Assembly (NCBI RefSeq): GCF_016950255.1
Contig: NZ_JACGFN010000001.1
Location: forward strand, 1,612,001 to 1,676,000
Source: Pectobacterium brasiliense
GTDB taxonomy: Bacteria > Pseudomonadota > Gammaproteobacteria > Enterobacterales > Enterobacteriaceae
DNA: 64,000 nucleotides
Direction: 5' to 3'
Positions within the stretch are counted from its first letter, which is position 1, and every line of letters starts with the position of its first letter. Shown here piece by piece: positions 37,615-46,354 of this stretch. The position numbers and the translations under genes are program-made. The notes beneath the pieces were generated by a model, which worked only from the letters and a program-made list of their open reading frames with translations, made no database searches and was not told the DNA's origin.

Positions 37615-37935
37615 ATGGCTGAAACGTTATTGGCTGATGAATTAAAAAATAGAGTAGATAATTTACTAGAAAACAGCATGTTAGATCTTAATACGCATAG
37701 AATTCTCACCTCTTTACTTGATAATCACAAATTTGATGCTGTAGATAATATAATAAATACTATAATAAAACATACAGATACATCTAATAAAAAAAACATC
37801 ATTAACCATAAAGAGAACATAAACGAAAACTTAATAAATAATAAAAAAATATTATTACTTTCACAGGAAAATGCAAGTCTTGCGGAGATACAAAAAAATC
37901 ATATAAAAGAAATGGGGGAAACGTTAAGATTATAA
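37615..37935 (+). CDS. Unassigned coiled-coil protein, probably the N-terminal part of a split gene
   Basis: A 106-residue, very AT-rich frame starting MAETLLADELKNRVDNLL, with AAGGAA seven bases before the ATG. It is helical, with many Asn, Ile and Lys residues; from about residue 80 it turns into a coiled-coil-like stretch (ENASLAEIQKNHIKEMGE) and then stops. The frame one base back stays open past this stop and continues the same lysine/glutamate-rich helix into the next gene without a start codon. A one-base loss near the five-guanine run at 37914-37918 would explain this. I know no homologue. Confidence 0.6.
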   Translation: MAETLLADELKNRVDNLLENSMLDLNTHRILTSLLDNHKFDAVDNIINTIIKHTDTSNKKNIINHKENINENLINNKKILLLSQENASLAEIQKNHIKEMGETLRL

Positions 37936-38033
37936 AAGAAAAAGAAAAAGAAATTAAAAAAATTACTGAGGAGAATAAAGAACTAAAAGAAAAAACACAG
38001 CAATCCAGGATAGACGATAATATATCTGGCTAT

Positions 38034-38555
38034 GTGGATTCTGTAAAAAACAAACTTAATTCAGATGATAAATTTTTTATAAAAATGTCTCACGTTTGGT
38101 CTAGTTGTGGCGCATTATTTTGCATAGGGGCAATTGCAGCAGCATTTTGTACATTCGTATCTGGCATCGATACGCTTTTAAAAAATGAAGAATTGAACTC
38201 AGTAAGTATATTTTACTTATTTACACGTGGACTATTAGGGATCGGCTTGCTTTCATGGCTTTCCTACATATGCTTTAACAATTCAAGACGATACACTCAC
38301 GAATCAATTCGGCGAAAAGACCGCCAACATGCGTTGATGTTTGGGCAAATTTTCTTACAGATTTTTGGCGGCACAGCTTCAAAAGAAGACGCGATCCACG
38401 TATTCAAAGATTGGAATATGTCCGGTGATACTGCATTTTCTGGAAAAACAGAACAGCCTCCATCCGTTCATGGATTGTTAGCACAGATAAAAAATATGTT
38501 GCCAGAAAAATCTGGCAAGGCTAGTGATTCAACTAAAAAAGAAGATAATAACTAA
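38034..38555 (+). CDS. Unassigned two-span membrane protein
   Basis: 173 residues if read from GTG 38034, which has no ribosome-binding site. The frame is open back beyond 37920, encoding a KEKEKEIKKITEEN-type coiled coil, so this is probably the C-terminal part of the gene starting at 37615. Membrane spans lie at about 21-43 and 59-82. The cytoplasmic tail has a basic, aromatic segment (RRKDRQHALMFGQIFLQIFGG) and ends in a polar KKEDNN. It is followed after 18 bases by a second membrane protein gene with its own AGAGG. Function unknown. Confidence 0.6.
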   Translation: MDSVKNKLNSDDKFFIKMSHVWSSCGALFCIGAIAAAFCTFVSGIDTLLKNEELNSVSIFYLFTRGLLGIGLLSWLSYICFNNSRRYTHESIRRKDRQHALMFGQIFLQIFGGTASKEDAIHVFKDWNMSGDTAFSGKTEQPPSVHGLLAQIKNMLPEKSGKASDSTKKEDNN

Positions 38556-38573
38556 TAAAAGGGAAGAGGTTTT

Positions 38574-39530
38574 ATGTCGTTTCGCTGGTTAAAATTAGAT
38601 GAAAGAAGACTATCACAACAATGGATTTTTAGATTAGCAATAGCCATACCGTTTTCAATAAGTTTCTTATTGTGTATTCCATTATGGTTTGAAACCACCT
38701 TCGATTTCTCATCTACTGGATATGCGAAATTCCTTTCGATATTTTCATTACCTATAGGTGTGTTGTCTTTATCTATTCCTCTGGTTGCTATTGTGGCTCA
38801 TATACATAGGACTATTCAAACAGAGAAACAAATAAATCTTATAAATCAGAAAAACACAAGCGATAAATTTTACGCACATTACAAATATATCACAGATTCA
38901 TTTTCATCAATAAAAAGCAGCAATATAAATTTAAATGGGAAGGAAGTTATAATAGAGATATCAAATGTTAATTCGTTATATCGGGATTTTTTCCCAAATT
39001 CATCCCCCGAAAATGGAACTGTTATAAAACAAAAATCAGTTCATACGATAAAAATATTTAAATCACTTAACGAAATAGACAAAGAGTTATATAAAATAGA
39101 ATATGAAAGAAGTGATAAGTCTGATCCAAATTTTGTACTTTTTAATATTTTAAACGAAATAATATCGTTATCTAGTAATTTAAGCATCGACATACACAAG
39201 ATAATACCAACTGAGAACACTAGAAAATTATTGCTTATGAAGAATGATAAGAAATTCAAGATGATCACTTGTTTTCTAGATGAAGCGGAATTAAAGAACT
39301 ATTTGAAATGTATATATGTTATAAATATTACCATCATGGATTTATTAGATATAAAATTCGATTATTATCCTAGTCTTTCTAATTATGCACTTAGTAATAA
39401 AAAATATCATTTCACATCATCTTTTGACGTCATGAAAAAAACAAATGAGCCATATCACTCTTTCGATATAGGAGATGGCGCCTTTACATCAGAAGAATTC
39501 GACGATTTTAATTCATATTTAACCCAATAA
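38574..39530 (+). CDS. Unassigned two-span membrane protein with a soluble C-terminal domain
   Basis: 318 residues, AGAGG (38565-38569) just upstream. Two membrane spans (about 18-38 and 53-76) come first, followed by a helical linker (TEKQINLINQKNTSDKFYAHY) and a 220-residue AT-rich, charged cytoplasmic domain with no motif I can name. The layout (two spans, then a helix carrying a conserved-looking F-Y-x-H-Y) resembles, in outline only, membrane proteins annotated as putative phage abortive-infection proteins. It is transcribed with the preceding frame. Base use differs strongly from core genes. Partner of the upstream membrane protein in a two-gene module (inference). Confidence 0.7.
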   Translation: MSFRWLKLDERRLSQQWIFRLAIAIPFSISFLLCIPLWFETTFDFSSTGYAKFLSIFSLPIGVLSLSIPLVAIVAHIHRTIQTEKQINLINQKNTSDKFYAHYKYITDSFSSIKSSNINLNGKEVIIEISNVNSLYRDFFPNSSPENGTVIKQKSVHTIKIFKSLNEIDKELYKIEYERSDKSDPNFVLFNILNEIISLSSNLSIDIHKIIPTENTRKLLLMKNDKKFKMITCFLDEAELKNYLKCIYVINITIMDLLDIKFDYYPSLSNYALSNKKYHFTSSFDVMKKTNEPYHSFDIGDGAFTSEEFDDFNSYLTQ

Positions 39531-39604
39531 ACACGCTTTTAAGACAATGTTGATTTAACTTAAAACCAAACATTGAATACTATTTTTATATACAGCAAAA
39601 ATAT

Positions 39605-39624
39605 CCCCCTCAGTTAACAGGGGG
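39605..39624 (+). promoter_or_regulatory. Hairpin enclosing the integrase ribosome-binding site
   Basis: CCCCCT (39605-39610) pairs with AGGGGG (39619-39624) around an eight-base loop. The AGGGGG is the Shine-Dalgarno sequence of the integrase, four bases before its ATG at 39629. The stem would hide it and limit integrase translation. Confidence 0.6.
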
Positions 39625-39628
39625 CTGT

Positions 39629-40615
39629 ATGGCAGTTCGTAAACAAGCATCAGGAAAATGGCTGTGTGAGTGCTACCCGCACGGACGTGAAGGCAAGCGG
39701 GTACGCAAGCAATTTGCCACTAAAGGTGAAGCCGTCGCCTTTGAACGCTTCACCATGGAACAAGCAGAAAACAAGCCGTGGACAGTAGAGAAACGCGACA
39801 CGTGTAAGCTGTCTGACCTGATTGATGTGTGGTACCGCGCCCACGGCATTACGCTGAATGATGGCGAAGGCAGAAAGAGTATTCTGGATTGTGCCGGCGC
39901 CTCATTGGGCGATCCTGCCCGTGATTTCTCCGTATACCGTGAAAAGCGGCTCAACGGCGAAATATCTCACAATGGCCGTGAGGCAAAAATCAGCCCTACC
40001 ACCGTTAACCGTGAATTATCGTACTTTAGGGCGCTGTTCAACGAGCTGGCGCGACTCGGTGAATGGAACGCAGCGAATCCGTTAGAAAGCGTGCGACCGT
40101 ACAAAACCTCTGAAAGCGAAATGGCCTTTTTACAAAAAGACCAGATCGCCAGGCTGCTGCACGAATGTGAAGCCAGCAAGGCCAAAGACCTGTTATTGAT
40201 TGTTAAGCTGTGTCTGTCTACCGGTGCGCGTTGGTCAGAAGCAGAAGAATTAACCCGTTTTCAGCTTTCCCCCTACCGCGTGACGTTTACCAAAACCAAA
40301 GGCAAACGTAACCGTACCGTGCCGATCAGCGAAACGCTGTATAACGCACTTCCAAGGAATAACGGGCGATTGTTCAGCGGCTGCTATAATGCATTCAGGA
40401 AAGCAATGGAACGGGCTGATATTGTGCTACCTGCTGGCCAGTGTTCTCACGTTCTGCGCCATACGTTTGCCAGCCACTTTATGATGAACGGCGGCAACAT
40501 TCTGGTGCTGCAACGCATCCTCGGCCACACCGATATTAAGATGACAATGCGTTATGCCCACTTCAGCCCCAACCATCTGGAAGACGCACTACGCCTGAAT
40601 CCGCTGGCTTCCTGA
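39629..40615 (+). CDS. int: P2-type tyrosine integrase
   Basis: Site-specific recombinase for the element, 328 residues. The N-terminal arm-binding domain (MAVRKQASGKWLCECYPHG) and a SAM-like core-binding domain precede the catalytic domain with Arg in STGARWSEAEEL, Lys in KTKGKRNRTVP, HVLRH, GHTDIKMTMRY with the nucleophile tyrosine in MRYAHF. All catalytic residues are present. Around residue 95 (GDPARDFSVYREKRL) it appears a few residues shorter than P2-like relatives as I recall them. Its base composition is near that of the core, unlike the cargo. It is adjacent to attR. Confidence 0.95.
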   Translation: MAVRKQASGKWLCECYPHGREGKRVRKQFATKGEAVAFERFTMEQAENKPWTVEKRDTCKLSDLIDVWYRAHGITLNDGEGRKSILDCAGASLGDPARDFSVYREKRLNGEISHNGREAKISPTTVNRELSYFRALFNELARLGEWNAANPLESVRPYKTSESEMAFLQKDQIARLLHECEASKAKDLLLIVKLCLSTGARWSEAEELTRFQLSPYRVTFTKTKGKRNRTVPISETLYNALPRNNGRLFSGCYNAFRKAMERADIVLPAGQCSHVLRHTFASHFMMNGGNILVLQRILGHTDIKMTMRYAHFSPNHLEDALRLNPLAS

Positions 40616-40726
40616 ATGGCGGAAAAAATGGCGGCAGCGCAAATACATAATACTGTACAAAAACACACATAAAATCCATAACCCAATGTATTTAATGTAA
40701 TTAATTGAGTTCATTAGGCCATGCTA

Positions 40727-40840
40727 CGGATTCTGATTCCGGCATTCCGAGGTTCGAATCCTCGTACCCCAGCCAAATAAAGCTGGTAAAACAGCAAAGA
40801 AACGGGGCGACAGTCGAAAGACGTCGCCCCGTTTTGTTAT
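40727..40840 (+). repeat. attR: 114-bp direct repeat, right copy
   Basis: Second copy of the sequence at 36829-36942. It holds a 49-base 3' piece of tRNA-Gln(CTG) (40727-40775, starting in the anticodon stem) and a full terminator hairpin with one changed base next to the loop. This is the original chromosomal 3' end displaced by integration. The tRNA fragment is not functional. Confidence 0.93.
40800..40836 (+). terminator. Displaced original terminator of the tRNA operon
   Basis: The same GGGGCGAC/GTCGCCCC stem as at the left end, intact apart from the change at 40822. It now stands between the integrase and the downstream gene. Confidence 0.75.
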
Positions 40841-40909
40841 GTCTGGTATTAACATCATCCGGTGCTAACATATGCAAACCAATCATTCGATTTTCCCAAA
40901 AGGGCGGGC

Positions 40910-41509
40910 ATGAAGGTTTTATCGACATCCTCTGTTATTCATGGTTTCAGCCAATTGCGGCGATCCGTGATACGCACGCAGTTAAGCAAACTGCTACTCA
41001 GCGTGGCATTGCTGTTTTGCTTCATCACACCGACTGATGCTGCTAGCGTCCCTTCTTTTAAGATGTCTTCGCAAACGTTCGCTGACCGAATGAATGCCAA
41101 TCTGAAGAAACTCAATATCCCTCTCGAATTGACCGTTAAGTTGGAAAAGGGAACGTCCGTCGATGATTTTCAGCACATTTTTAATGAGCACGTCGGATTA
41201 ATTGGGTCGGTAGAGAGTAAAAGCCAGCAGCTTAATGGACTTGTGATACTCAACGCCGCGTCAGAATCCCCCGATGCAACAAGACAGAATCTGCAAATCG
41301 TTGCTGCCGCGTTTTCTGCTTTATTGGGTGAGAACACGTCATCAGGTGAAAACAGTCTCGAAAGCCCTGAGATGACTGAGATGATGTTCGGCCTGCTTCA
41401 GGATAGCCAGACCTCAGGTAAAGGTGTTAGGCAGATAGGGCATGTTCGCTTTATAGCAACAACTAATAAGGACACCGATATTATCTTCACCGCCGAGCCT
41501 ATGCTGTAG
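40910..41509 (+). CDS. Unassigned exported protein
   Basis: 199 residues from MKVLSTSSVIHGF (GGGCGGG close upstream; the frame is open 16 codons further). A hydrophobic segment LSKLLLSVALLFCFITPTDA followed by A-S looks like a signal peptide with cleavage near residue 45 after a longer basic N-region. The mature part is soluble, about 150 residues, with a helical SSQTFADRMNANLKKLNI segment and an alpha/beta-like second half; no cysteines stand out. It lies just outside attR, convergent with ubiF. I do not know the family, and no counterpart is present here in E. coli. Confidence 0.75.
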   Translation: MKVLSTSSVIHGFSQLRRSVIRTQLSKLLLSVALLFCFITPTDAASVPSFKMSSQTFADRMNANLKKLNIPLELTVKLEKGTSVDDFQHIFNEHVGLIGSVESKSQQLNGLVILNAASESPDATRQNLQIVAAAFSALLGENTSSGENSLESPEMTEMMFGLLQDSQTSGKGVRQIGHVRFIATTNKDTDIIFTAEPML

Positions 41510-41531
41510 CGGGCGGCGTCCTCATTACTCA

Positions 41532-42698
41532 TCAGACGCCAATGGCATATTTCAATGCGCGCTGTTTTAACACCCCAGCGCGCTGTGCAACCATCAGCGC
41601 CATATTGCGCGCAAAACTCAGCGGTGGTAACGCATTACTGAACACGTTATAGAAGAGATCCATCCCGCTTTGCATCATCAGATTATCCGGCATACGGCGG
41701 CACTGATAGCGGCGTAACACGCGCTCAGAAGCCCATTCTTCTCCTGCATTACGCGCATTAATCAACACGTCCAGCAGCGCCTCAACGTCGCGATACCCCA
41801 GATTAACCCCCTGCCCCGCCAACGGATTGATGGTATGCGCGGCATCACCCAACAGCACCAAGCCTGGCTTGATATAGGTTTGTGCATGGCGTCTGACCAA
41901 CGGGAATGACCCGGCGGAGAGCGCTTTGACCGTGCCCAATCGCTCAGGAAATGCGGCCGCAATTTCTTTATCCAATTGAGCAAGCGGCATCGCCTGAAGC
42001 TGACGAATACGCTGCGGACTGTCATACCACACCAGCGATCCCCACTGGTCAAACAGCGGCAAAAATGCACGCGGGCCGCTCGGCGTAAACTGCTGCCAGG
42101 TCACATCCTGCTGGGGCTGCGAGGTCTCAACGCCGATCAACATACAAGACTGACGGTACTGCCAGCCGTTGATACCAATCCCCGCCCACCAGCGAACCTG
42201 AGAATTCGCGCCATCAGCTCCCACCACCAGCGAAGCCGTCAGTTGCTGCCCATCAGCAAGCTGTAAGCACCAGCCATCATCGGTGCGTTGCAGGTTCTGC
42301 GGCGTAGCCGGGCAATAACATTGGCAGCGTTCCTCTTCCTGTAAACTTTCCCAGAGCGCCCGTTGCAACACGCGGTTTTCCACCATAAAACCCAGCTCGG
42401 GCAGGTGAATGTCGGCAGCATCAAAAACGACTCTGGCATTCGCCCATTCCCAGGTTTCCAATCGACGGTAAGGCGCGCTGCGCATCTGCTGAACCCGCTG
42501 CCATGCACCCAGTTCTTTCAATAGCGCAACCGACGCATAGCCAATCGCCGAGATCCGTAAATCTGGCGGACTGGCGGCATCAAACGGTGTCGGCATTTCC
42601 TGTTCAACCACGGCAACCTGAAATCCTTGCTGTGCCAACCCAAGCGCCGCGGCCGCGCCGACCATGCCACCGCCAACCACAATCGCATCGTAATGCAT
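41532..42698 (-). CDS. ubiF: 3-demethoxyubiquinol 3-hydroxylase
   Basis: FAD monooxygenase that adds the last ring hydroxyl in ubiquinone synthesis, 388 residues (E. coli 391). The dinucleotide fold GGGMVGAAAALGLAQ is at the N-terminus, followed by the VVGADGANSQVRWW and GDAAHTINPLAGQG motifs. It belongs to the UbiH/F/I family; position next to the tRNA cluster and divergent from miaB identifies it as UbiF. Confidence 0.95.
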   Translation of the reverse strand: MHYDAIVVGGGMVGAAAALGLAQQGFQVAVVEQEMPTPFDAASPPDLRISAIGYASVALLKELGAWQRVQQMRSAPYRRLETWEWANARVVFDAADIHLPELGFMVENRVLQRALWESLQEEERCQCYCPATPQNLQRTDDGWCLQLADGQQLTASLVVGADGANSQVRWWAGIGINGWQYRQSCMLIGVETSQPQQDVTWQQFTPSGPRAFLPLFDQWGSLVWYDSPQRIRQLQAMPLAQLDKEIAAAFPERLGTVKALSAGSFPLVRRHAQTYIKPGLVLLGDAAHTINPLAGQGVNLGYRDVEALLDVLINARNAGEEWASERVLRRYQCRRMPDNLMMQSGMDLFYNVFSNALPPLSFARNMALMVAQRAGVLKQRALKYAIGV

Positions 42699-42925
42699 AT
42701 TGGCTTTATCCTCTCTGGTTCTGGTTTATTCACACCAGTAAAAATGCATGAAAATAGTGTACTGGATTTGCGGGTAACTTTTCAGAAAAGCCGCATTTTT
42801 ATAGAAAGTAAGGAGTTATCAAATCAGCGTGGTTTCCGGTGCTGGTCACAACGTCGGCGAGCGATTACAATACCCACCCCAAATGAGGGGAATCTTTCTT
42901 ATCCGCACTGAGTAATGGTAAGTCG

Positions 42926-44350
42926 ATGACAAAAAAACTGCATATTAAAACCTGGGGCTGTCAGATGAATGAGTACGATTCATCAAAGATGGCTGATTTA
43001 CTGGGAAGTACGCACGGCTATGAGCTGACTGAAATCGCTGAAGAAGCCGATGTTCTGCTGCTCAATACCTGTTCTATCCGTGAAAAGGCGCAGGAAAAGG
43101 TCTTCCATCAACTTGGCCGTTGGAAAACGCTGAAAGATCTCAATCCAAACCTGATTATTGGTGTCGGTGGCTGCGTGGCCTCACAGGAAGGCGCGCATAT
43201 TCGTGAACGTGCGCACTACGTTGACGTTATTTTTGGCCCGCAAACCTTGCACCGCCTGCCGGAAATGATTAATCACGTACAGGGCACCCGTAGCCCCATC
43301 GTGGATATCAGTTTCCCTGAAATCGAAAAATTCGACCGCCTGCCAGAGCCGCGAGCCGAAGGGCCAACCGCTTTCGTCTCCATCATGGAAGGCTGCAATA
43401 AATATTGCACATTCTGCGTTGTGCCTTATACCCGCGGCGAAGAAGTCAGCCGCCCGTGCGATGATGTATTGTTTGAAATCGCTCAACTGGCCGCGCAAGG
43501 CGTACGTGAAGTTAACCTTTTAGGACAGAACGTCAACGCCTACCGCGGCGAAACCTATGACGGTGAAATCTGCTCCTTTGCTGAGCTGCTGCGTCTGGTT
43601 GCCGCTATTGACGGGATCGATCGCGTCCGCTTTACCACCAGCCATCCGATTGAATTCACAGATGATATTATCAGCGTCTATGAAGATACTCCGGAGCTGG
43701 TCAGCTTCCTGCATTTGCCAGTACAAAGCGGCTCTGACCGCGTGCTGACAATGATGAAACGCCGTCATACCGCGCTGGAATACAAAGCCATCATCCGTAA
43801 ACTGCACAACGCACGTCCTGGCATTCTGATCAGTTCTGACTTTATCGTCGGTTTTCCTGGCGAAACGCAGGCTGACTTTGAACAAACGATGAAGCTGATT
43901 ACCGATGTGAATTTCGATATGAGCTACAGCTTTGTCTACTCTGCCCGTCCGGGAACACCGGCTGCGGATATGGTCGATGACGTGCCGGAAGAAGAGAAAA
44001 AACAGCGTCTGTATCTTCTGCAAGAGCGCATCACCCAGCAGGCAATGCGGTTTAGCCGCCTCATGTTGGGCACCGTCCAGCGTATTCTGGTTGAAGGCAC
44101 CTCACGTAAGAGCGTGATGGAGCTGTCTGGTCGTACGGAAAACAACCGCGTCGTCAACTTCGAAGGCACGCCGGATATGATCGGTAAATTCGTCGATGTG
44201 GAAATCGTTGATGTTTATACCAACTCGCTGCGCGGCATCGTGGTGCGTACCGAAGATCAAATGGACCTGCGCGTACATGAATCACCGTCTTCCGTGATTG
44301 CGCGTACCCGCAAAGAGAATGAGATCGGCGTCGGGTTCTATCAGCCGTAA
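42926..44350 (+). CDS. miaB: tRNA-2-methylthio-N6-isopentenyladenosine synthase
   Basis: Radical-SAM methylthiotransferase that modifies A37 of tRNAs reading UNN codons. The 474-residue length equals E. coli MiaB. The N-terminal UPF0004 domain binds one cluster ([28 protein letters not shown] cysteines) and the radical SAM motif is [17 protein letters not shown]-terminal TRAM domain follows. Divergent from ubiF and ended by a terminator. Confidence 0.98.
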   Translation: MTKKLHIKTWGCQMNEYDSSKMADLLGSTHGYELTEIAEEADVLLLNTCSIREKAQEKVFHQLGRWKTLKDLNPNLIIGVGGCVASQEGAHIRERAHYVDVIFGPQTLHRLPEMINHVQGTRSPIVDISFPEIEKFDRLPEPRAEGPTAFVSIMEGCNKYCTFCVVPYTRGEEVSRPCDDVLFEIAQLAAQGVREVNLLGQNVNAYRGETYDGEICSFAELLRLVAAIDGIDRVRFTTSHPIEFTDDIISVYEDTPELVSFLHLPVQSGSDRVLTMMKRRHTALEYKAIIRKLHNARPGILISSDFIVGFPGETQADFEQTMKLITDVNFDMSYSFVYSARPGTPAADMVDDVPEEEKKQRLYLLQERITQQAMRFSRLMLGTVQRILVEGTSRKSVMELSGRTENNRVVNFEGTPDMIGKFVDVEIVDVYTNSLRGIVVRTEDQMDLRVHESPSSVIARTRKENEIGVGFYQP

Positions 44351-44380
44351 TCGATGTAGCTTTCAGTCTCAGCATGATTA

Positions 44381-44406
44381 ATGGGTGGCTTTGCCACCCA
44401 TTTTTT
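44381..44406 (+). terminator. miaB terminator
   Basis: ATGGGTGGC (44381-44389), a three-base loop, GCCACCCAT (44393-44401) and a run of thymines to 44406. Confidence 0.9.
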
Positions 44407-44407
44407 A

Positions 44408-44481
44408 TGGCAGGCTATCCCTGCCTGCCACCCTCCGGGCCGTTGCTTCGCAACGTTGAAAAACGTTCCTGCGTTTTTTAT
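44408..44481. repeat. Stack of hairpins, possible dispersed intergenic repeat
   Basis: After the terminator come GGCAGGC/GCCTGCC (44408-44428), then CGTTGC/GCAACG (44442-44456) and AACGTT-rich sequence ending in CGTTTTTT. This looks like a mobile intergenic repeat of enterobacterial type rather than part of a gene. Only one copy is in the window, so the repeat status is inference. Confidence 0.4.
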
Positions 44482-44691
44482 AGCAGGATTATCATTCAAT
44501 AATCCGCGTCAATTTCATGCCGCTTACATTTGCTTTTGCGAGGCGGCATCCCAATATAATGATTGTGACTTGCACCATCGGGTATTCACGATGAATAATT
44601 CATTCATATGGCTGACATATCAGGCCGTCTGACAACTGTTCATTTTGTGCAGGCAGAAAGCGCCAGCGCAGTAACGCTCAAGAGGAATAAT

Positions 44692-45750
44692 TTGAACGTA
44701 ACGACAAAAGAAATTGCCCTTGAACCCGCAGATAACCAACGCCTGCTCAGCCTTTGCGGCCCGTTTGATGACAATATTAAGCAGTTAGAGCGCCGCTTAG
44801 GCATCGAGATCAATCGCCGCGATAACCAGTTTAAGCTGGTCGGTAAAAACCTGCTGACGCAAGCTGCCGCCGATATCCTGCAACGTCTGTATGTCGATAC
44901 GGCCCCAGTACGTGGCGTCATCGGTGATATCGATCCAGAGCAAATCCACCTGGCGATTAAAGAATCCCGTGTGCTGGAACAGTCTGCGGAACATGTTCCT
45001 GACTATGGCAAAGTGGTCAATATCCGCACCAAACGCGGCGTAATCAAACCACGCACGCCGAATCAGGCGCAGTATGTCGCCAATATTCTCGATCACGACA
45101 TCACATTCGGTGTTGGCCCTGCGGGAACGGGGAAAACCTACTTAGCCGTCGCTGCCGCCGTGGATGCACTGGAGCGTCAGGATATTCGCCGTATTCTGTT
45201 AACGCGCCCAGCCGTCGAAGCTGGCGAGAAATTGGGCTTCCTGCCTGGTGACCTGAGCCAGAAAGTCGATCCTTACCTGCGCCCACTTTATGATGCTCTG
45301 TTTGAAATGCTGGGCTTTGAGCGCGTAGAGAAACTCATCGAACGCAACGTCATTGAAGTCGCGCCACTGGCTTACATGCGTGGCCGAACGCTGAACGATG
45401 CCTTTATCATTCTGGATGAAAGCCAGAACACCACCATCGAACAGATGAAAATGTTCCTGACACGCATCGGGTTCAACTCAAAAGCGGTCATCACTGGTGA
45501 CGTCACGCAGATCGACCTGCCGAAGAATCTGAAATCCGGCTTACGCCACGCGATAGAAGTGCTGGCCGATGTGGAAGAGATCAGCTTTAACTTTTTCCAC
45601 AGCGAAGACGTGGTGCGCCATCCGGTGGTTGCACGGATTGTGAATGCCTATGAAGCGTGGGAAAATGCCGAACAGAAACGTAAAGACGCCTTAGCGGAAC
45701 AGCGTAAGCGTGAAGCACAGGCTGCGGCATCAGATCAGGAGCAAAAATGA
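44692..45750 (+). CDS. ybeZ: PhoH-like ATPase YbeZ
   Basis: PhoH-family P-loop ATPase thought to work with the endoribonuclease YbeY in RNA and ribosome quality control. From TTG 44692 it has 352 residues (E. coli 346), with AGAGGAA five bases before; the open frame extends to an ATG at 44608, but homologues begin at the TTG. Walker A is [12 protein letters not shown], Walker [12 protein letters not shown], with a conserved [17 protein letters not shown] segment. Its stop overlaps the ybeY start as ATGA. Confidence 0.95.
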   Translation: MNVTTKEIALEPADNQRLLSLCGPFDDNIKQLERRLGIEINRRDNQFKLVGKNLLTQAAADILQRLYVDTAPVRGVIGDIDPEQIHLAIKESRVLEQSAEHVPDYGKVVNIRTKRGVIKPRTPNQAQYVANILDHDITFGVGPAGTGKTYLAVAAAVDALERQDIRRILLTRPAVEAGEKLGFLPGDLSQKVDPYLRPLYDALFEMLGFERVEKLIERNVIEVAPLAYMRGRTLNDAFIILDESQNTTIEQMKMFLTRIGFNSKAVITGDVTQIDLPKNLKSGLRHAIEVLADVEEISFNFFHSEDVVRHPVVARIVNAYEAWENAEQKRKDALAEQRKREAQAAASDQEQK

Positions 45751-46226
45751 GTCAGGTGATTCTGGATTTACAAATCGCCAGCGAGCAAACACAGGGGCTA
45801 CCGGAAGAAAAAGACTTTCAGCGCTGGCTGGAAGGCGTTCTGCCACAGTTTCAAGAAATCTCTGAAGTCACGATCCGTATCGTGGATGAGGCCGAAAGCC
45901 GCGACCTGAATAACACCTATCGCGGTAAAGACAAGCCGACCAACGTGCTGTCGTTTCCTTTCGAGGCACCGCCTGAGGTTGAGCTTCCTTTGCTTGGTGA
46001 TTTAATCATCTGTCGTCAGGTTGTCGAACGTGAATCCGCAGAGCAGGAAAAAACCGTAGAAGAGCACTGGGCGCACATGGTTGTCCATGGTAGCCTGCAT
46101 CTGCTAGGGTATGACCATATCGAAGACAGCGAAGCCGAAGAAATGGAGGCGCTGGAAACCGAGATTATGCAAAGTATGGGCTATGCCGATCCTTATCTTG
46201 CAGAAAAAGATGGCCTCACCGAATAA
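45747..46226 (+). CDS. ybeY: Endoribonuclease YbeY
   Basis: Zinc-dependent endoribonuclease needed for 16S rRNA 3'-end processing and 70S ribosome quality control. It has 159 residues (E. coli 155), with the metal motif [15 protein letters not shown] (H-x3-H-x5-H). [14 protein letters not shown] is the family's conserved N-terminal segment. Translation is coupled to ybeZ. Confidence 0.97.
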   Translation: MSQVILDLQIASEQTQGLPEEKDFQRWLEGVLPQFQEISEVTIRIVDEAESRDLNNTYRGKDKPTNVLSFPFEAPPEVELPLLGDLIICRQVVERESAEQEKTVEEHWAHMVVHGSLHLLGYDHIEDSEAEEMEALETEIMQSMGYADPYLAEKDGLTE

Positions 46227-46354
46227 ATAGAAATACATTTTATCTAGCCCGAGATCGGGAAGATATCGGGTACTAATCTGCTCCACGTCAGCCGCTGTGT
46301 CGATTCCAACGGCTGGCAATAATCCCTTAACAAGAGTGATGTTAATTAAAACGC

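Larger units (their letters stand above)
36829..40726. mobile_element. 3.9-kb integrative element in tRNA-Gln(CTG)
   Basis: Bounded by 114-bp direct repeats, with a P2-type tyrosine integrase next to the right end and a block of very AT-rich cargo in the middle. No capsid, tail, terminase, replication, conjugation or transposase gene is visible, so it is too small to be an autonomous phage. It may be a minimal integrase-plus-cargo island or a phage-satellite relic that needs a helper to move. The cargo base composition differs sharply from both flanks, which shows foreign origin. Confidence 0.9.

Noticed and set aside
37914..37921. Programmed -1 frameshifting at GGGGGAAA in the island.
   Set aside because: The bases do not form an X-XXY-YYZ site in the reading phase, and I saw no clear stimulatory structure; an indel is the simpler explanation.
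36829..40840. The island as a prophage or CRISPR/transposon locus.
   Set aside because: No phage structural or lysis genes, no repeats with spacers, no transposase and no terminal inverted repeats were found.
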